The notes under the pieces are model-generated. The model worked only from the letters and a program-made list of their open reading frames with translations. It was not told the origin of the DNA and made no database searches. Source: Bacteroidetes bacterium RIFCSPLOWO2_12_FULL_37_12 (GTDB taxonomy: Bacteria; Bacteroidota; Bacteroidia; 2-12-FULL-37-12). Taken from it: 64,000 bases of DNA. This document shows positions 29,701-38,951 of the stretch, piece after piece. Made by a program: the position numbers and the translations under genes. The stretch covers positions 107,314-171,313 of the forward strand of contig MEPC01000019.1 of assembly GCA_001769655.1 (NCBI GenBank), written 5' to 3'. Position 1 is the stretch's first letter, and each line of letters starts with the position of its first letter.

Positions 29701-30084
29701 TGTAGAGCAACTATTACCATAATCAGAATAATTTCCGCCAGCACTTTTTGCCCAGAGAACATTTCCGTTTGTGTCATATTTTACAATAAACATATCATCC
29801 CAGCTTCCTGTATTAGTTAAAGTAGTTGTTCCAAAAGAAATAGAAAAACTAGAAAAATTACCCGTTACGATGATATTAGCGTTGGCATCGGTGGAGCAAC
29901 TATTTCCTAAATCATGCTCTTTTCCTCCTGCGCTTTTTGCCCACTCGTAATTAGGGTATTGCGAGTATGCCTGTTCTTGTGTAAGCAGCAATATGAAGAT
30001 AGTTGCGAGGAATGATACACTTCGTTTTCCTACGGAAGAACGAATGGCTGAGGAAGTACAGGGAATTATGAATGGTTTTTTCAT
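26794..30084 (-). CDS. Secreted repeat (beta-propeller-like) protein with T9SS sorting domain
   Basis: 1096 residues from the ATG at 30084, which gives a signal-bearing N-terminus (KRSVSFLATIFILLLT, cleavage after AYSQ); starts at 30105 and 30165 are also in frame. About seven repeats of 65-75 residues follow, each with a core NGNVLWAKSAGG, GNIIVTGNF and S(I/T)(S/T)FGTTTL, the SBBP/NHL-like propeller pattern. Then comes a DUF11-like region (PNQSLEYVIRFQNTGNDTAF) and a C-terminal T9SS domain starting IYPNPFHGTTV. Exported to the surface or medium by the type IX system. The near-identical repeats suggest recent internal amplification. Confidence 0.85.
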   Translation of the reverse strand: MKKPFIIPCTSSAIRSSVGKRSVSFLATIFILLLTQEQAYSQYPNYEWAKSAGGKEHDLGNSCSTDANANIIVTGNFSSFSISFGTTTLTNTGSWDDMFIVKYDTNGNVLWAKSAGGNYSDYGNSCSTDLSGNIIVTGSFNSSTITFGTTTLALASTGGGASDMFVVKYDTNGNVLWAKSAGGNSSDYGNSCSTDANGNIIVTGNFQSSSISFESTILTNTNVSGNSSDMFIVKYDANGNVLWAKSAGGTTDDIIRSCSNDAMGNILTTGRFSSASIVFDTTTLTNASNLGNTSDIFIVKYDTNGSVLWAKSAGSTSPDYCTSCVTDTKGNIIATGYFQGSTITFGTTSLASIGYYNIFIVKYDQNGNALWAKSAGGYEADESNSCSTDANDNIIITGHFRSPSITFGASTLINNSYTGYITSDVFIAKYDKNGNVLWAKSAGGKESDLGSSCSADGEGNIIVIGNFYNSSITFGTTILTNVSKYGDIFIAKLKEENIYGTVFNDLGNNCIKDTNEIGLLNRNLIINPGNIIVQTNSEGYWYKDNLSPGNYTITTDTSGKWKPTCPVTQNFTVIHPDSVTEVPPFGFISTEPCPQPDVSINMPFMRRCFSNQNVYVKCCNENSATGVLNNAYVLVHLDSLLSLQSATVAYVDSGNNTFRFDVGNLNPGQCNNFSIACSLSCNAVQSQTLCMEANLFPADSCVFDTIPEFPKDIIPCTLPWDKSSLKVESACVSDTTEGKAVRFVIYNTGEPGGGDMKCHSPVRIYIDGVLTKLDSVKLNGGDSMIYVYSGDGRTYRLEADQHPKHPGNSHPNASIELCGETFNWKPGLMTALPENDADPVVDIYCGMVTGSYDPNDKMGYPTGVDSLHNVYPNQSLEYVIRFQNTGNDTAFTVVIRDTLDTDLDIFTVQPGASSHIYSFRLYGQRILEWTFNNILLPDSNRNEPGSHGFVSFKVEQNKNLPNGTKIENSAGIYFDFNAPVFTNTTLQTIDDGVKKITTDSKEKILQQGKKNMEIKIYPNPFHGTTVIKISGLSGAFGTKITCKIYNLLGKEVTQQCNLNRKGDEYIIERGSLKSGVYFYRLSGTNNFSANGMMVVE

Positions 30085-30190
30085 AGTTTTTGGGGAGAGA
30101 GGCATTATAAAGATGTCTAAATTCAGATTAACTGAACTCACAAAGATCAGATTAACTAACCTCACAAAGATATAAAAATTTACAGAAACC

Positions 30191-30322
30191 TTGAAAGTAA
30201 AACTCAGTTATCAGGACTTTCTGTTACGTTTATTGGAAGGACATGTTATTTCCAGAGCGGAAATTACAATCAATAATATGATTGAAGAAAGCAAGACCAT
30301 ACTAAAAGAAAATGGGAAATAA
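30191..30322 (+). pseudogene. Short unrecognised reading frame, probable gene remnant
   Basis: A 43-codon frame begins at a TTG and ends in ESKTILKENGK. I do not recognise it. It lies directly before the M28 peptidase fragment and is likely debris of the same decayed region. Confidence 0.25.
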
Positions 30323-30338
30323 AAAAGAGGTAAAATAA

Positions 30339-30599
30339 TTTAAGGGCACCTCTAAAAAGTTTAAATCAAGCAATACCATCCGAACAAAAAAATTTACGGG
30401 ATCAACTTTTATACAAGGATTGAATTGGTCTGACCACTTGTATTATTGGAAATTTGGTTTTAGTGCTTTAATGATAACAGATACATCATTTTACAGAAAC
30501 ATAAATTATCATAAGCCGACCGACACTTTGGAAACCCTTGACGTAACACGTATGGCAAAAGTAATTGACGGTGTGTTCATTGCATTAACGGCAAAGTAA
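30339..30599 (+). pseudogene. C-terminal fragment of an M28-family metallopeptidase
   Basis: An 86-codon frame without a start codon ends at the TAA at 30597. It encodes STFIQGLNWSDHLYYWKFGF, LMITDTSFYRNINYH and TDTLETLDVTRMAKVIDG. These match the end of M28 aminopeptidases, where S-D-H and N-Y-H carry the zinc-binding histidines. The N-terminal two thirds of the enzyme are missing upstream, so this is a decayed relic. Confidence 0.75.
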
Positions 30600-30642
30600 A
30601 ATAAAATTTTACGTAAATTTGCCCACCTTAACCCTCCTCCCC

Positions 30643-31011
30643 ATGAACAACCGCGTAGTCCATTTCGAAATTCCCTGCGACCAGCCGGAAAAAACCGTTG
30701 AATTTTTTAAATCGGTTTTCGGTTGGACCTTTCAGCAATTTGGTAGCCATCCTTACTGGCTGGCTGTCACCGGTGATGAAAAATCTCCGGGGATAAATGG
30801 TGGCATAATGAAAAAAAAAGATCCGAACCAACCGATAGTAAACTCAATTAGTGTCACTGATATTGATGAAAGTATCCGGAAAATTGAACATTCGGGAGGC
30901 AAGGTGGTTGTTCCCAAAATGCCGGTTCCCGGCGTAGGATGGTCTGCTTATTTCAAAGACCCTGACGGAAATATACATGGTGTATATCAGCATGACCCGA
31001 AAGCGCAATAA
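30643..31011 (+). CDS. VOC (glyoxalase/bleomycin-resistance) family protein
   Basis: 122 residues from the ATG at 30643, the first residue of the canonical start MNNRVVHFEIPC. It has the two beta-alpha-beta-beta-beta halves of the fold: HFEIP with FFKSVFGW, then SVTDIDES and YFKDPDGNIHGVYQ. The family contains lyases, dioxygenases and binding proteins, and the substrate cannot be inferred here. A TAAATTTG box at 30614-30621 may be its promoter. The next gene starts 9 bp after its stop. Confidence 0.85.
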   Translation: MNNRVVHFEIPCDQPEKTVEFFKSVFGWTFQQFGSHPYWLAVTGDEKSPGINGGIMKKKDPNQPIVNSISVTDIDESIRKIEHSGGKVVVPKMPVPGVGWSAYFKDPDGNIHGVYQHDPKAQ

Positions 31012-31019
31012 TAAATTAC

Positions 31020-33092
31020 ATGAAGCACTTTATAAGATATTATCTTATTCTACCTTTCATTTTCTTTTCCACCTTACAATTATCGGGGCAATCTTTATTG
31101 ATGGATTCGCTTAAGCTTTTGCTGAAAGGAACAAAAGAAGATACCCAAACTGTTAATCTGCTGTTAAAGATTACCGAAAACGCTGAAATGTGCGCACAGG
31201 ATTCTATGGAAATATATGCAAAGAGCGCAAAAAAATTATCGGAGAAATTAAATTTTGAAAAAGGAATTGCTTTTTCTAATGTATGGTTAAGCCAATCTTA
31301 TTGGTATAAAACCTTATATGATAAAACGATTTCTGAAGCACAATCTGCTTATTCTATCGGGCAAAAATTAAAAAACCAGCAGATAAAAAGCTCTGCACTG
31401 TGCTTATTGGGTTGGGGATATCTTGGAAAACAACAATTAGATAAATCGCTTAAATTTTTTTATAACGCGTTGGACATTCCTTCGGAGGAAGCTAATCAGA
31501 AATATTATTTACGTGCACAGATGGGCGCGGCACATTTGTTTTTTTTCGTTGGCGACACAGCTAAAGGAATTGAATTCAGAAATAAATTCCGTGAATTTGC
31601 CTACCGATGGAACGATAAACAGGAAATAGGACATGCTTTATCGGGAATTGCTTATGACTCAATGATTGAAAAAAAATATTCCATCGCACTGGAATTATAT
31701 TTCAAGGCACTAAGCGCCAGTGAAGAAATCGGAGATTATTACGGTATGTGCAATTCATTACCAAAAATCGCTTCCATTTATGCAATAACAAGAAACTATG
31801 AAAAAGCCCTGGAATTTTATCAAAAATCAGCATTGCTACTGGAACGCATTTCCAGCAAACTTAATTTAGGATGGACCTTTTATGATATGGGTGAAGTATT
31901 TATAAATAAAAAAGATTTTTCCAATGCCGTGTTGTATCTTCAAAAATCATTGAATATAGCTGATTCATTAAATGATTATAATTTATTATCAAATACCACT
32001 CGTTTATTAGCAACCGTTTCTGCAGAAAAAAATGACTTTGAAACGGCTTATACCCTTTTTGCAAAACATAAAATTTATTCCGATTCTCTGCTTCTTTCCC
32101 AAAATTCTGCTGAAGTAAAAAATGTACTTCTTACACATGAACAGGAAAAGAAAGATGCCCTTGCCAGAAAAGAGGAAGAACTTCGAAAAATGAAACAAAT
32201 GTGGATTGAGATTATCTGCATTGTTGTATTTATTGCCCTGATTGCATTTACCGTAACCATTTACCGGAAATCAAAAGCAAGAAAAAAAGCGAATGTGGAA
32301 ATCACAGAACAGAAAAAAATTATTGAAGAGAAAAACAAAGATATAACCGATAGCATTGAATACGCCAAACGGATACAACAGGCAAAGTTGCCCATGATTG
32401 GAGAAATAAAAGAAATTTTTCCTGACTCATTTATTTTTTTCAAACCACGTGATATGGTCAGTGGTGACTTTTATTTTTTCCAGAAAAAAGAAAATCAGAT
32501 ATTTATTGCCGCGGTGGATTGTACCGGTCATGGGGTGCCCGGCGCATTAATGAGCATGATTGCCTCCGAAAAACTCAAAGAAGCTGTGATACAATGCCAA
32601 CAGCCCTCCACTATTTTGAGAAAATTAAATCAGGATATCAAACAATCGCTGAAACAAACCGATAGCATTGAATCAATTAAAGATGGGATGGATATTGCGC
32701 TATGTGCTTTTGATTTATCAAACAGGTTCATTCATTTTTCAGGAGCCAACAGACCTCTGTGGTTTGTCCGTAATGGTAAAAAAGAAGTCGAAGAATTTAA
32801 ACCCACTAAAAAATCAATCGGGGGTTTTACCGAAGATGAACAGGATTTTACCTCTTTCAAAATTCCGGTAGAAAAAGGAGACACTTTTTATGTTTTTTCG
32901 GATGGCTATGCTGACCAGGACGGCGGAGTTAAGGGAAAGCGCCTTATGAATAAAAATTTTCTAAAATTAATTAATGATATGCAAGGGTTGACTATGGATG
33001 AACAGTTTACATCTATTGAAAAACATTTTTATCAGTGGAAAGGGGAAAGAATGCAGTTGGATGATGTGTTGGTTATGGGAATTAGAATATAG
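31020..33092 (+). CDS. TPR sensor with SpoIIE/PP2C-type serine phosphatase domain
   Basis: 690 residues. A signal peptide or anchor (IRYYLILPFIFFSTLQLSGQ) is followed by about seven TPRs (40-360), a membrane helix (about 395-415), a short coiled coil and a SpoIIE-like phosphatase domain (about 440-690). Metal-binding motifs are MVSGDFYFF, AAVDCTGHGVPGALMS and FSDGYADQ. Proteins of this design sense a periplasmic signal through the TPRs and dephosphorylate an anti-anti-sigma-type partner in the cytoplasm. No such partner gene is adjacent. The stop codon TAG lies in the first unit of the adjoining GGGGTATA repeat. Confidence 0.9.
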   Translation: MKHFIRYYLILPFIFFSTLQLSGQSLLMDSLKLLLKGTKEDTQTVNLLLKITENAEMCAQDSMEIYAKSAKKLSEKLNFEKGIAFSNVWLSQSYWYKTLYDKTISEAQSAYSIGQKLKNQQIKSSALCLLGWGYLGKQQLDKSLKFFYNALDIPSEEANQKYYLRAQMGAAHLFFFVGDTAKGIEFRNKFREFAYRWNDKQEIGHALSGIAYDSMIEKKYSIALELYFKALSASEEIGDYYGMCNSLPKIASIYAITRNYEKALEFYQKSALLLERISSKLNLGWTFYDMGEVFINKKDFSNAVLYLQKSLNIADSLNDYNLLSNTTRLLATVSAEKNDFETAYTLFAKHKIYSDSLLLSQNSAEVKNVLLTHEQEKKDALARKEEELRKMKQMWIEIICIVVFIALIAFTVTIYRKSKARKKANVEITEQKKIIEEKNKDITDSIEYAKRIQQAKLPMIGEIKEIFPDSFIFFKPRDMVSGDFYFFQKKENQIFIAAVDCTGHGVPGALMSMIASEKLKEAVIQCQQPSTILRKLNQDIKQSLKQTDSIESIKDGMDIALCAFDLSNRFIHFSGANRPLWFVRNGKKEVEEFKPTKKSIGGFTEDEQDFTSFKIPVEKGDTFYVFSDGYADQDGGVKGKRLMNKNFLKLINDMQGLTMDEQFTSIEKHFYQWKGERMQLDDVLVMGIRI

Positions 33093-33195
33093 GGGTATAG
33101 GGAGTATAGGGGTATAGGGGTATATTGTATAAGGAGCGAATATTGTGTTGTTCCTCTATACCTTATACCTTTATACCTTATACTCCTTATACCCA
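33089..33195. repeat. GGGGTATA-unit inverted repeat, copy 1
   Basis: Left arm: about four units of GGGGTATA/GGGAGTATA (33089-33125). Right arm: complementary TATACCTT units (33157-33194). Together they form a long hairpin after the phosphatase gene and could act as a terminator. The rest of the gap to 33343 is AT-rich with no clear feature. Confidence 0.8.
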
Positions 33196-33343
33196 ATTTT
33201 TTTGTTTATCATGCTATTTTACTTTAGTTTGTGAAAGAAAATAGCAAAAAAAATAATTTTTTTATCAAATAGTTATGAATTTGCTTTTTTTTCCATATTA
33301 TTGCACCCTTAATTAAAACATTCTCATTAAACGCATACTAATC

Positions 33344-34252
33344 ATGGTATCTACTCTTTACCGCCGGACTATTAACTATTTAATGGTCTTTTCCATACTA
33401 TTCGCCGTTTCCTGTGGGGAGAAAAAGCAGGAAGCCGAGGAAAATAAAGAAGCTAAGGAAGAAAAAAAGGATGTCAATAAAGACATTCACATCAAATTTG
33501 ATAATGAGGTTTACAGCGTACCCTCCCCTTTTCAGATGTCATCCATTTTCAAAAAAGCAGGGGGTAGCTATAATCAATCACTGTTAAATTCTACAGGTAA
33601 TCTTTCTAAATACACTACTAATTTCAGTCAGGCATTGAATCTTGGTATTTATGCCGCCGATTTAGGATATATAAGAATGTATGACCAAACCCAGGATATG
33701 ATATCCTATTTTAATGCCTGTAAAGAGCTTGCTGACGGGCTGGGAATTCTTGCCGCTTTTGAAATGAAAACGGTGGAACGTTTCAAAGCAAACCTTGACA
33801 AACCCGATTCTTTATTATATATCATTTCCGAATCCATGCGTCAGTCAGAGACCTATCTGAAAGAAAATGAGCGCAAAAGTTTAGCTTCATTGGTTTTAGC
33901 AGGTGGCTGGGTAGAAGGATTGTATTTAGCAACCAGAATGGTGAAAAATGGCGCCGGTGACCCCCAGGTAATTGAGCATATCGGCGTTCAGAAAATTTCC
34001 CTTGGCAACCTCATTCCCATGCTGAATAAACACAGAGATGAAACCGGATTTCCTGCTTTGGTAAATTCACTGAAAGATCTTCAAACAAAATATGAGTCCA
34101 TAGAGATAAAATATTCTTACGTGGCTCCTCAGACCGATACTTCCAAACACATGACAATGATAAACAGTAAGAGTGAAGTAATTGCCACTGCTGACCAATT
34201 AACAGCAGTTGCTAATGCTATTGAATCAATTCGTAACCAAATGTCCAATTAA
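33344..34252 (+). CDS. Conserved Bacteroidota lipoprotein of unknown function
   Basis: 302 residues. The lipobox FAVSC puts the lipidated cysteine at residue 24, followed by a charged Glu/Lys linker (25-48). The globular helical domain contains SALNLGIYAADLGY-like and LAGGWVEGLYLAT segments, which I have seen in unnamed Bacteroidota lipoproteins. It carries no enzymatic motif. The next gene starts 13 bp downstream, so the two are probably co-expressed. Confidence 0.75.
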   Translation: MVSTLYRRTINYLMVFSILFAVSCGEKKQEAEENKEAKEEKKDVNKDIHIKFDNEVYSVPSPFQMSSIFKKAGGSYNQSLLNSTGNLSKYTTNFSQALNLGIYAADLGYIRMYDQTQDMISYFNACKELADGLGILAAFEMKTVERFKANLDKPDSLLYIISESMRQSETYLKENERKSLASLVLAGGWVEGLYLATRMVKNGAGDPQVIEHIGVQKISLGNLIPMLNKHRDETGFPALVNSLKDLQTKYESIEIKYSYVAPQTDTSKHMTMINSKSEVIATADQLTAVANAIESIRNQMSN

Positions 34253-34265
34253 TAAAATATAAGCT

Positions 34266-34682
34266 ATGAAAAAGTTTTCTTCGCTTCTGATTTCATTCAC
34301 CTGCACGGTGCTAATGATGTACAATGCACAAGCACAATGTAATTTCATTGCTGACGATTGTGCTCCTAACATTGTTCCGTTTGTTTCAGACGGACAATCA
34401 AGAAGAGCATTGGTAGAAGAAGGTGACACGGTTGAATTCTTTGTTACTTTTTATGCCAATAACGATTACAGAATACAGGCCTGTCCAGGTCTTGTACTGG
34501 ATCATATTTACTGGAGTGTATGGGATACTGAAAAACATTTGTTATTTGAAAATCTTAAACATTCAAACACAAACCAATGGGATTTTCACTTCACCGGTAC
34601 TGTAAACACACTTATTAGGGCTTGTCTGCCAAAAGGTTCTGAGCTGGGGTGCCTTGTGATGTTGGTGGGATTTAAGGATTAA
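34266..34682 (+). CDS. Small secreted protein of unknown function
   Basis: 138 residues with a signal peptide (SSLLISFTCTVLMMYNAQAQ). The mature part is about 115 residues with four cysteines, including CNFIADDC and RACPGL-like segments, that could form disulfides. I do not recognise the family. It follows the lipoprotein gene by 13 bp and probably shares its transcript. The 198-bp gap after it (34683-34880) holds only a degenerate CGCAGAG-type repeat remnant. Confidence 0.65.
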   Translation: MKKFSSLLISFTCTVLMMYNAQAQCNFIADDCAPNIVPFVSDGQSRRALVEEGDTVEFFVTFYANNDYRIQACPGLVLDHIYWSVWDTEKHLLFENLKHSNTNQWDFHFTGTVNTLIRACLPKGSELGCLVMLVGFKD

Positions 34683-34880
34683 AAATTATAATTAAAGGCA
34701 TTTCTAAAAATTTATAAAAATAAGTTTCATGCAGAGGGCCGCAGAGTGAAAGCGTTGAGTTGCGGAGAGAATTAAAACGATTTTAACACTACCAAAACAA
34801 CTTTAACATTATTATATGAAAGTCCATCTTACCTATTGAATGGTTGCCCGCTGTTCCTTAACAACTTTAATATTAATAAC

Positions 34881-37800
34881 ATGAAAGCCAATAGACGTAA
34901 CTATACTGCGAATCGCAATGCAATGCTACTAACTTATAAACCCAGTATTGGGCTGATATTTTTATTACCATTGATTTTTTGTTTATTTTTTTTACCCCAT
35001 TTATTAAAGGCACAACAGAGCAACACAATTTATTCAACCGGAGATACTTCAAAAATTTTTGATAATTATTTTTTTGACAACTTTGGAAATAAATACTCCT
35101 TTGATGAAATAAGAATTTCCAATTCAAGCCCCACATTGTTTATTTCAGAAAATACCTGCATCGCCGGTTATTTTCATTTATATTTTTCTGATACCGATGT
35201 ACAGGGTTTTAATGATCCTGCAGAAGGCGCTTCCCGAAGAGCAGTTGCCTGTTCTGTTTTTACTGATATTTCAAAACTTATCGTACCTGCAATAAATCCT
35301 TTAACCGGCGCAGATCCGGCGGTAAACATTATTGTCCTTCCTTCCACAAATTTAGAAACTACAACTTTGGGAGCCGCTTCTTCTTTTTATATAAAAGATG
35401 CTTTGCTTAGTGGTTTTATGGATGGTGAAATCTGGAAAACTTTAAATGGGGGTATGGATTCTTATACTAACCTGAATTTAATAGGATATTCCGATGAAGA
35501 TTTCTATCATGGAACCCTCCAAATTAACTTTATTAATTTTTCTGACTGGTGGACAGACCTAAAAACTGTTGCTCCCCCCGATCGTCACGACTTGTATACT
35601 GTCATTTTACATGAAGCCATGCATGCATTAGGATTTACTTCTTTCATCACCGGTGACGGATCTTCAGGTTTGGCAGGTAATATTTATTCAAGATTTGATT
35701 CGTATTTATTTACTAATTCTTTCGCACCTCTTATCACAATCAATGGTAGTTGCAATAATACAACCTTTTCTACGGGAACAGTAATAGATAGCAGTTGTTA
35801 TATTCTATACAACGGATCAACAACTCAACCCATTTATTCCCCTGTATCTTTTTTAAAAGGTTCCAGTTTTAACCATTTTGATTATACATGTCCGCTTGGT
35901 ACATCCAATAATATACCCTATCTTATGGTAAACGCTTTAGGAACAGGAATAACCAGACGAAGACCACTTCAACAAGAAGTTCAGGTATTATGCGATTTGG
36001 GTTATCAAACAACCAATGTTTATGGTGCAGACCAAACATTAACTACAATTTATAAAAATGATTATACACCTTGCGGAAATAGAATAGCCGGGGTTAATGA
36101 TTTTTATATATCTGGAACAACTACTCGATATAGCGTACTTAGAGGTAATACTATTACTATTGACGATTTTCTTTTGAATGATAATGATAATGGCAATGCT
36201 CCGACACGATTTAATTGTTTGGAAATTGTCAGTGGGTCAGGAACTATATCTTCTCAAGGGAATAGCTCTTTTAACTTTCAATCAAATGCTACTTATGCAG
36301 GATTAGTAACACTTCGTTACAGACCGCTAAATGCACTAGGGCAAACGGGAAATATCACCTATATTTTTATAAACGTAACAGCGGACCAACTTCCGGTTTG
36401 TACTTCTCCTTTTCCCTGCAATAAAAATATTGTATGTTATGGAGGTTTTGAAGAGTTTACAGATGAAGCAGAAATGGATATGACACTGACTTTTGGTATA
36501 GAATCAACAAAAGACGCTCCGTTTTATTTTGATGAAATCTTTGAAAATTCTCCCTATTTTTCTGGAAATAATGAAGCCACTTCATCCACTTGTAATAATG
36601 GTTCTGTAGATCTTGCTCCTCATTCCGGAAATAACTATATCGGTTTGATTGTAAGAGGATACAACAATAAGAACTATCCCGAAGGAATTGCATTAAGTTT
36701 TAACAGACCGGTTTTACCAGGTGCTACCGGAATCATCTCATTTTTTGCAAGAAAAGGTCATCAACAGTGTACTGCGGAATTCATTCAATCCAGGTTTACT
36801 AACATACAACCTTGTCCTGGTAAAATTCTTAATGAATGTCCTGGTTTAGTTTCTTCTCAAATATTTCCAAATAATAATGGTCAGGAAATATTAACGGATA
36901 GTTATCAATTATATACTATCCCCTTTACTAATAATACTGCAAATAATTGGAATTATCTTTTATTGAATTCTCTGACTTTGGTAGATACAGATCCAGCTAA
37001 TGGTTCTATATGGTTAGATGACATCTCCGTGATTATAGACCCACTCCCACAGCAAAATGCCGGTCTTGACCAAAGTATTTGCAATGGAGGCACTGCCAAT
37101 ATTGGGAGCCCGTCAGTTTCAAATACTATTTATAATTGGCTACCTACTGTAGGTGTAAGTAATTCCACAATTTCAAATCCTACAGCAAACCCTTCAATTA
37201 CTACTACTTACACTGTAACTGCTACTGATCAGAACGGTTGCACTGGTTCGGATGATGTAACAATTACCGTTTTACCTTCTTCACTTTCAATTCTACCTTC
37301 GGGTCCGACAAGTTTTTGTCCAGGGGGTTCGGTAGTACTCACATCAAGCCTTATTGCAGGAAGTTATTTATGGTCTACAGGTAGTACAAGTAATGCAATT
37401 ACTGCTATACTTTCTGGAACTTATAGTTTAACTGTAACGGATGGAGCTTGCACAAATTCTTCATCTATTACTATTATAGTAGATACCACAGAGGTTTTTG
37501 TGGACGCTGGTGAAAATGATACGGTATTCATTGGATATACACCTCTCAAATGTGCAATACTCACCGCTACAGTTTCTGGAACCGTACTACCTTATAATTT
37601 CTTATGGAGTACCGGTGACACTACACAATCGATAACCGTTTGTCCGAGTGAAACAACCACATACAGTGTTATTGCTGATGCAGATGGTTGCAAGTCAGAA
37701 CCAGATTTTGTGACAGTAGTTTCAATAGATGTTCGTTGCGGAAAAAATAGTGATAAAGTTTTGGTTTGTCATGTTCCACCAGGAAACTCATCAAACGCAC

Positions 37801-38210
37801 ATGAAATATGTATTAGTCCAAGTTCAGTTCCTGCACATCTTACACATGAGGACAGATTGGGATCTTGTGTTTCTCCATTGGATAAATGGAAACGATACTC
37901 AAGTGATGATAATTTTACTATTGAATTTATAAAGACCGATGGAACATCAAAAAATATATTTGAATCTTACCCAAACCCTTTTTCGAATTTTACAACTGTA
38001 ACACTCCGTTTACAGCAAGATGAAATAACAACTATAAGTGTATCTGATATTTTTGGCAAAAAAGTAGCGCTACTCTTTGATGGATTGGCTCAACAAGATA
38101 AGAATTACTTCTTGCACTTTGATGCTTCTAACCTACCAGGAGGTGTTTATTTTATCAGGTTAATTTCTGAATATAGTACACATTCCCAAAAACTTGTCCT
38201 CATTAAATAG
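34881..38210 (+). CDS. Secreted zinc metalloprotease-like protein with PKD-like domain and T9SS sorting domain
   Basis: 1109 residues from the ATG at 34881 (MKANRRNY); an upstream TTG at 34836 is in frame. A long N-region precedes a signal helix (IFLLPLIFCLFFLPHLLKAQ). The catalytic motif is HEAMHALGF with H244, E245 and H248. A candidate third ligand is H332 in SSFNHFDYT, as in leishmanolysin-like enzymes where the third His is distant. After an Ig- or Cadherin-like region come two PKD-like segments (about 730-860) and a T9SS domain starting SYPNPFSNFTTV. It is likely an exported peptidase acting on extracellular protein. Confidence 0.75.
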   Translation: MKANRRNYTANRNAMLLTYKPSIGLIFLLPLIFCLFFLPHLLKAQQSNTIYSTGDTSKIFDNYFFDNFGNKYSFDEIRISNSSPTLFISENTCIAGYFHLYFSDTDVQGFNDPAEGASRRAVACSVFTDISKLIVPAINPLTGADPAVNIIVLPSTNLETTTLGAASSFYIKDALLSGFMDGEIWKTLNGGMDSYTNLNLIGYSDEDFYHGTLQINFINFSDWWTDLKTVAPPDRHDLYTVILHEAMHALGFTSFITGDGSSGLAGNIYSRFDSYLFTNSFAPLITINGSCNNTTFSTGTVIDSSCYILYNGSTTQPIYSPVSFLKGSSFNHFDYTCPLGTSNNIPYLMVNALGTGITRRRPLQQEVQVLCDLGYQTTNVYGADQTLTTIYKNDYTPCGNRIAGVNDFYISGTTTRYSVLRGNTITIDDFLLNDNDNGNAPTRFNCLEIVSGSGTISSQGNSSFNFQSNATYAGLVTLRYRPLNALGQTGNITYIFINVTADQLPVCTSPFPCNKNIVCYGGFEEFTDEAEMDMTLTFGIESTKDAPFYFDEIFENSPYFSGNNEATSSTCNNGSVDLAPHSGNNYIGLIVRGYNNKNYPEGIALSFNRPVLPGATGIISFFARKGHQQCTAEFIQSRFTNIQPCPGKILNECPGLVSSQIFPNNNGQEILTDSYQLYTIPFTNNTANNWNYLLLNSLTLVDTDPANGSIWLDDISVIIDPLPQQNAGLDQSICNGGTANIGSPSVSNTIYNWLPTVGVSNSTISNPTANPSITTTYTVTATDQNGCTGSDDVTITVLPSSLSILPSGPTSFCPGGSVVLTSSLIAGSYLWSTGSTSNAITAILSGTYSLTVTDGACTNSSSITIIVDTTEVFVDAGENDTVFIGYTPLKCAILTATVSGTVLPYNFLWSTGDTTQSITVCPSETTTYSVIADADGCKSEPDFVTVVSIDVRCGKNSDKVLVCHVPPGNSSNAHEICISPSSVPAHLTHEDRLGSCVSPLDKWKRYSSDDNFTIEFIKTDGTSKNIFESYPNPFSNFTTVTLRLQQDEITTISVSDIFGKKVALLFDGLAQQDKNYFLHFDASNLPGGVYFIRLISEYSTHSQKLVLIK

Positions 38211-38230
38211 TAAATAAAATAATTATCCCC

Positions 38231-38947
38231 TCATCCTTTCTCCTTCAGCTTCTCCATATTTCTTGCAATACTTCCTTCATTCAATTCTTCCAGTACTACC
38301 GGCTTTGATGATAAATTGATTAATCGCCCCTTATATCCCTTCAATGAATTTAAGTCATGGGTTATAAGAATGATGCTTTTCTTTTTTTCTTCCACTAAAC
38401 GGTAGAATATCCCTAAAACTAAGTTAGTATAATAGGTATCGAGATGACGGGTCGGTTCATCGAGCAAAATAATTTCTGAATCCATTAACAGAATTTGAGC
38501 GAGCCAGACCAGAATTTGCTCCCCTCCCGATAATTCGGAAAATATTTTATGTTTAAGGTGCGTAATCTCAAACAAACTTATAAATTCCTCCGCAAGGGAA
38601 TAATCTTCTTTTGTATAGTGCGAAAACCTGGGTTTTTTGTGATATGTGCCCATTACCACTAGTTCTGAAACGGTGAATGGAACCTGAAAAGGTGTATTTT
38701 GTTCGAGATATGAGAAATAATGAGGTGTTACATTAACTTCATGCTTACTTTTCTCATTTACAACATGTATTTCACCCGAATAGGAAATTTTTCCTGTGAT
38801 GGCTTTGAACAAACTTGTTTTTCCGGAACCGTTATTCCCTGCAATGACAACCCATTGATGTAGAGGTATTTCGAGGTTGATTTTATCAATGACTGATTTG
38901 TTTCGGTAGAATACAGACAGGTTGGAGAGAATAAGATTGTTTGACAA
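38231..38947 (-). CDS. ABC transporter ATP-binding protein (orphan)
   Basis: 238 residues. Walker A is GNNGSGKTS, the signature LSGGEQILVWLAQ, Walker B IILLDEPTRHLD and the switch region LITHDLN. The length and the linker around the signature resemble ATPases of metal, haem or ABC-2 importer/exporter systems. No permease gene is adjacent, so its partner must be elsewhere. It converges with the metalloprotease gene 20 bp away. Confidence 0.85.
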   Translation of the reverse strand: MSNNLILSNLSVFYRNKSVIDKINLEIPLHQWVVIAGNNGSGKTSLFKAITGKISYSGEIHVVNEKSKHEVNVTPHYFSYLEQNTPFQVPFTVSELVVMGTYHKKPRFSHYTKEDYSLAEEFISLFEITHLKHKIFSELSGGEQILVWLAQILLMDSEIILLDEPTRHLDTYYTNLVLGIFYRLVEEKKKSIILITHDLNSLKGYKGRLINLSSKPVVLEELNEGSIARNMEKLKEKG

Positions 38948-38951
38948 GACG

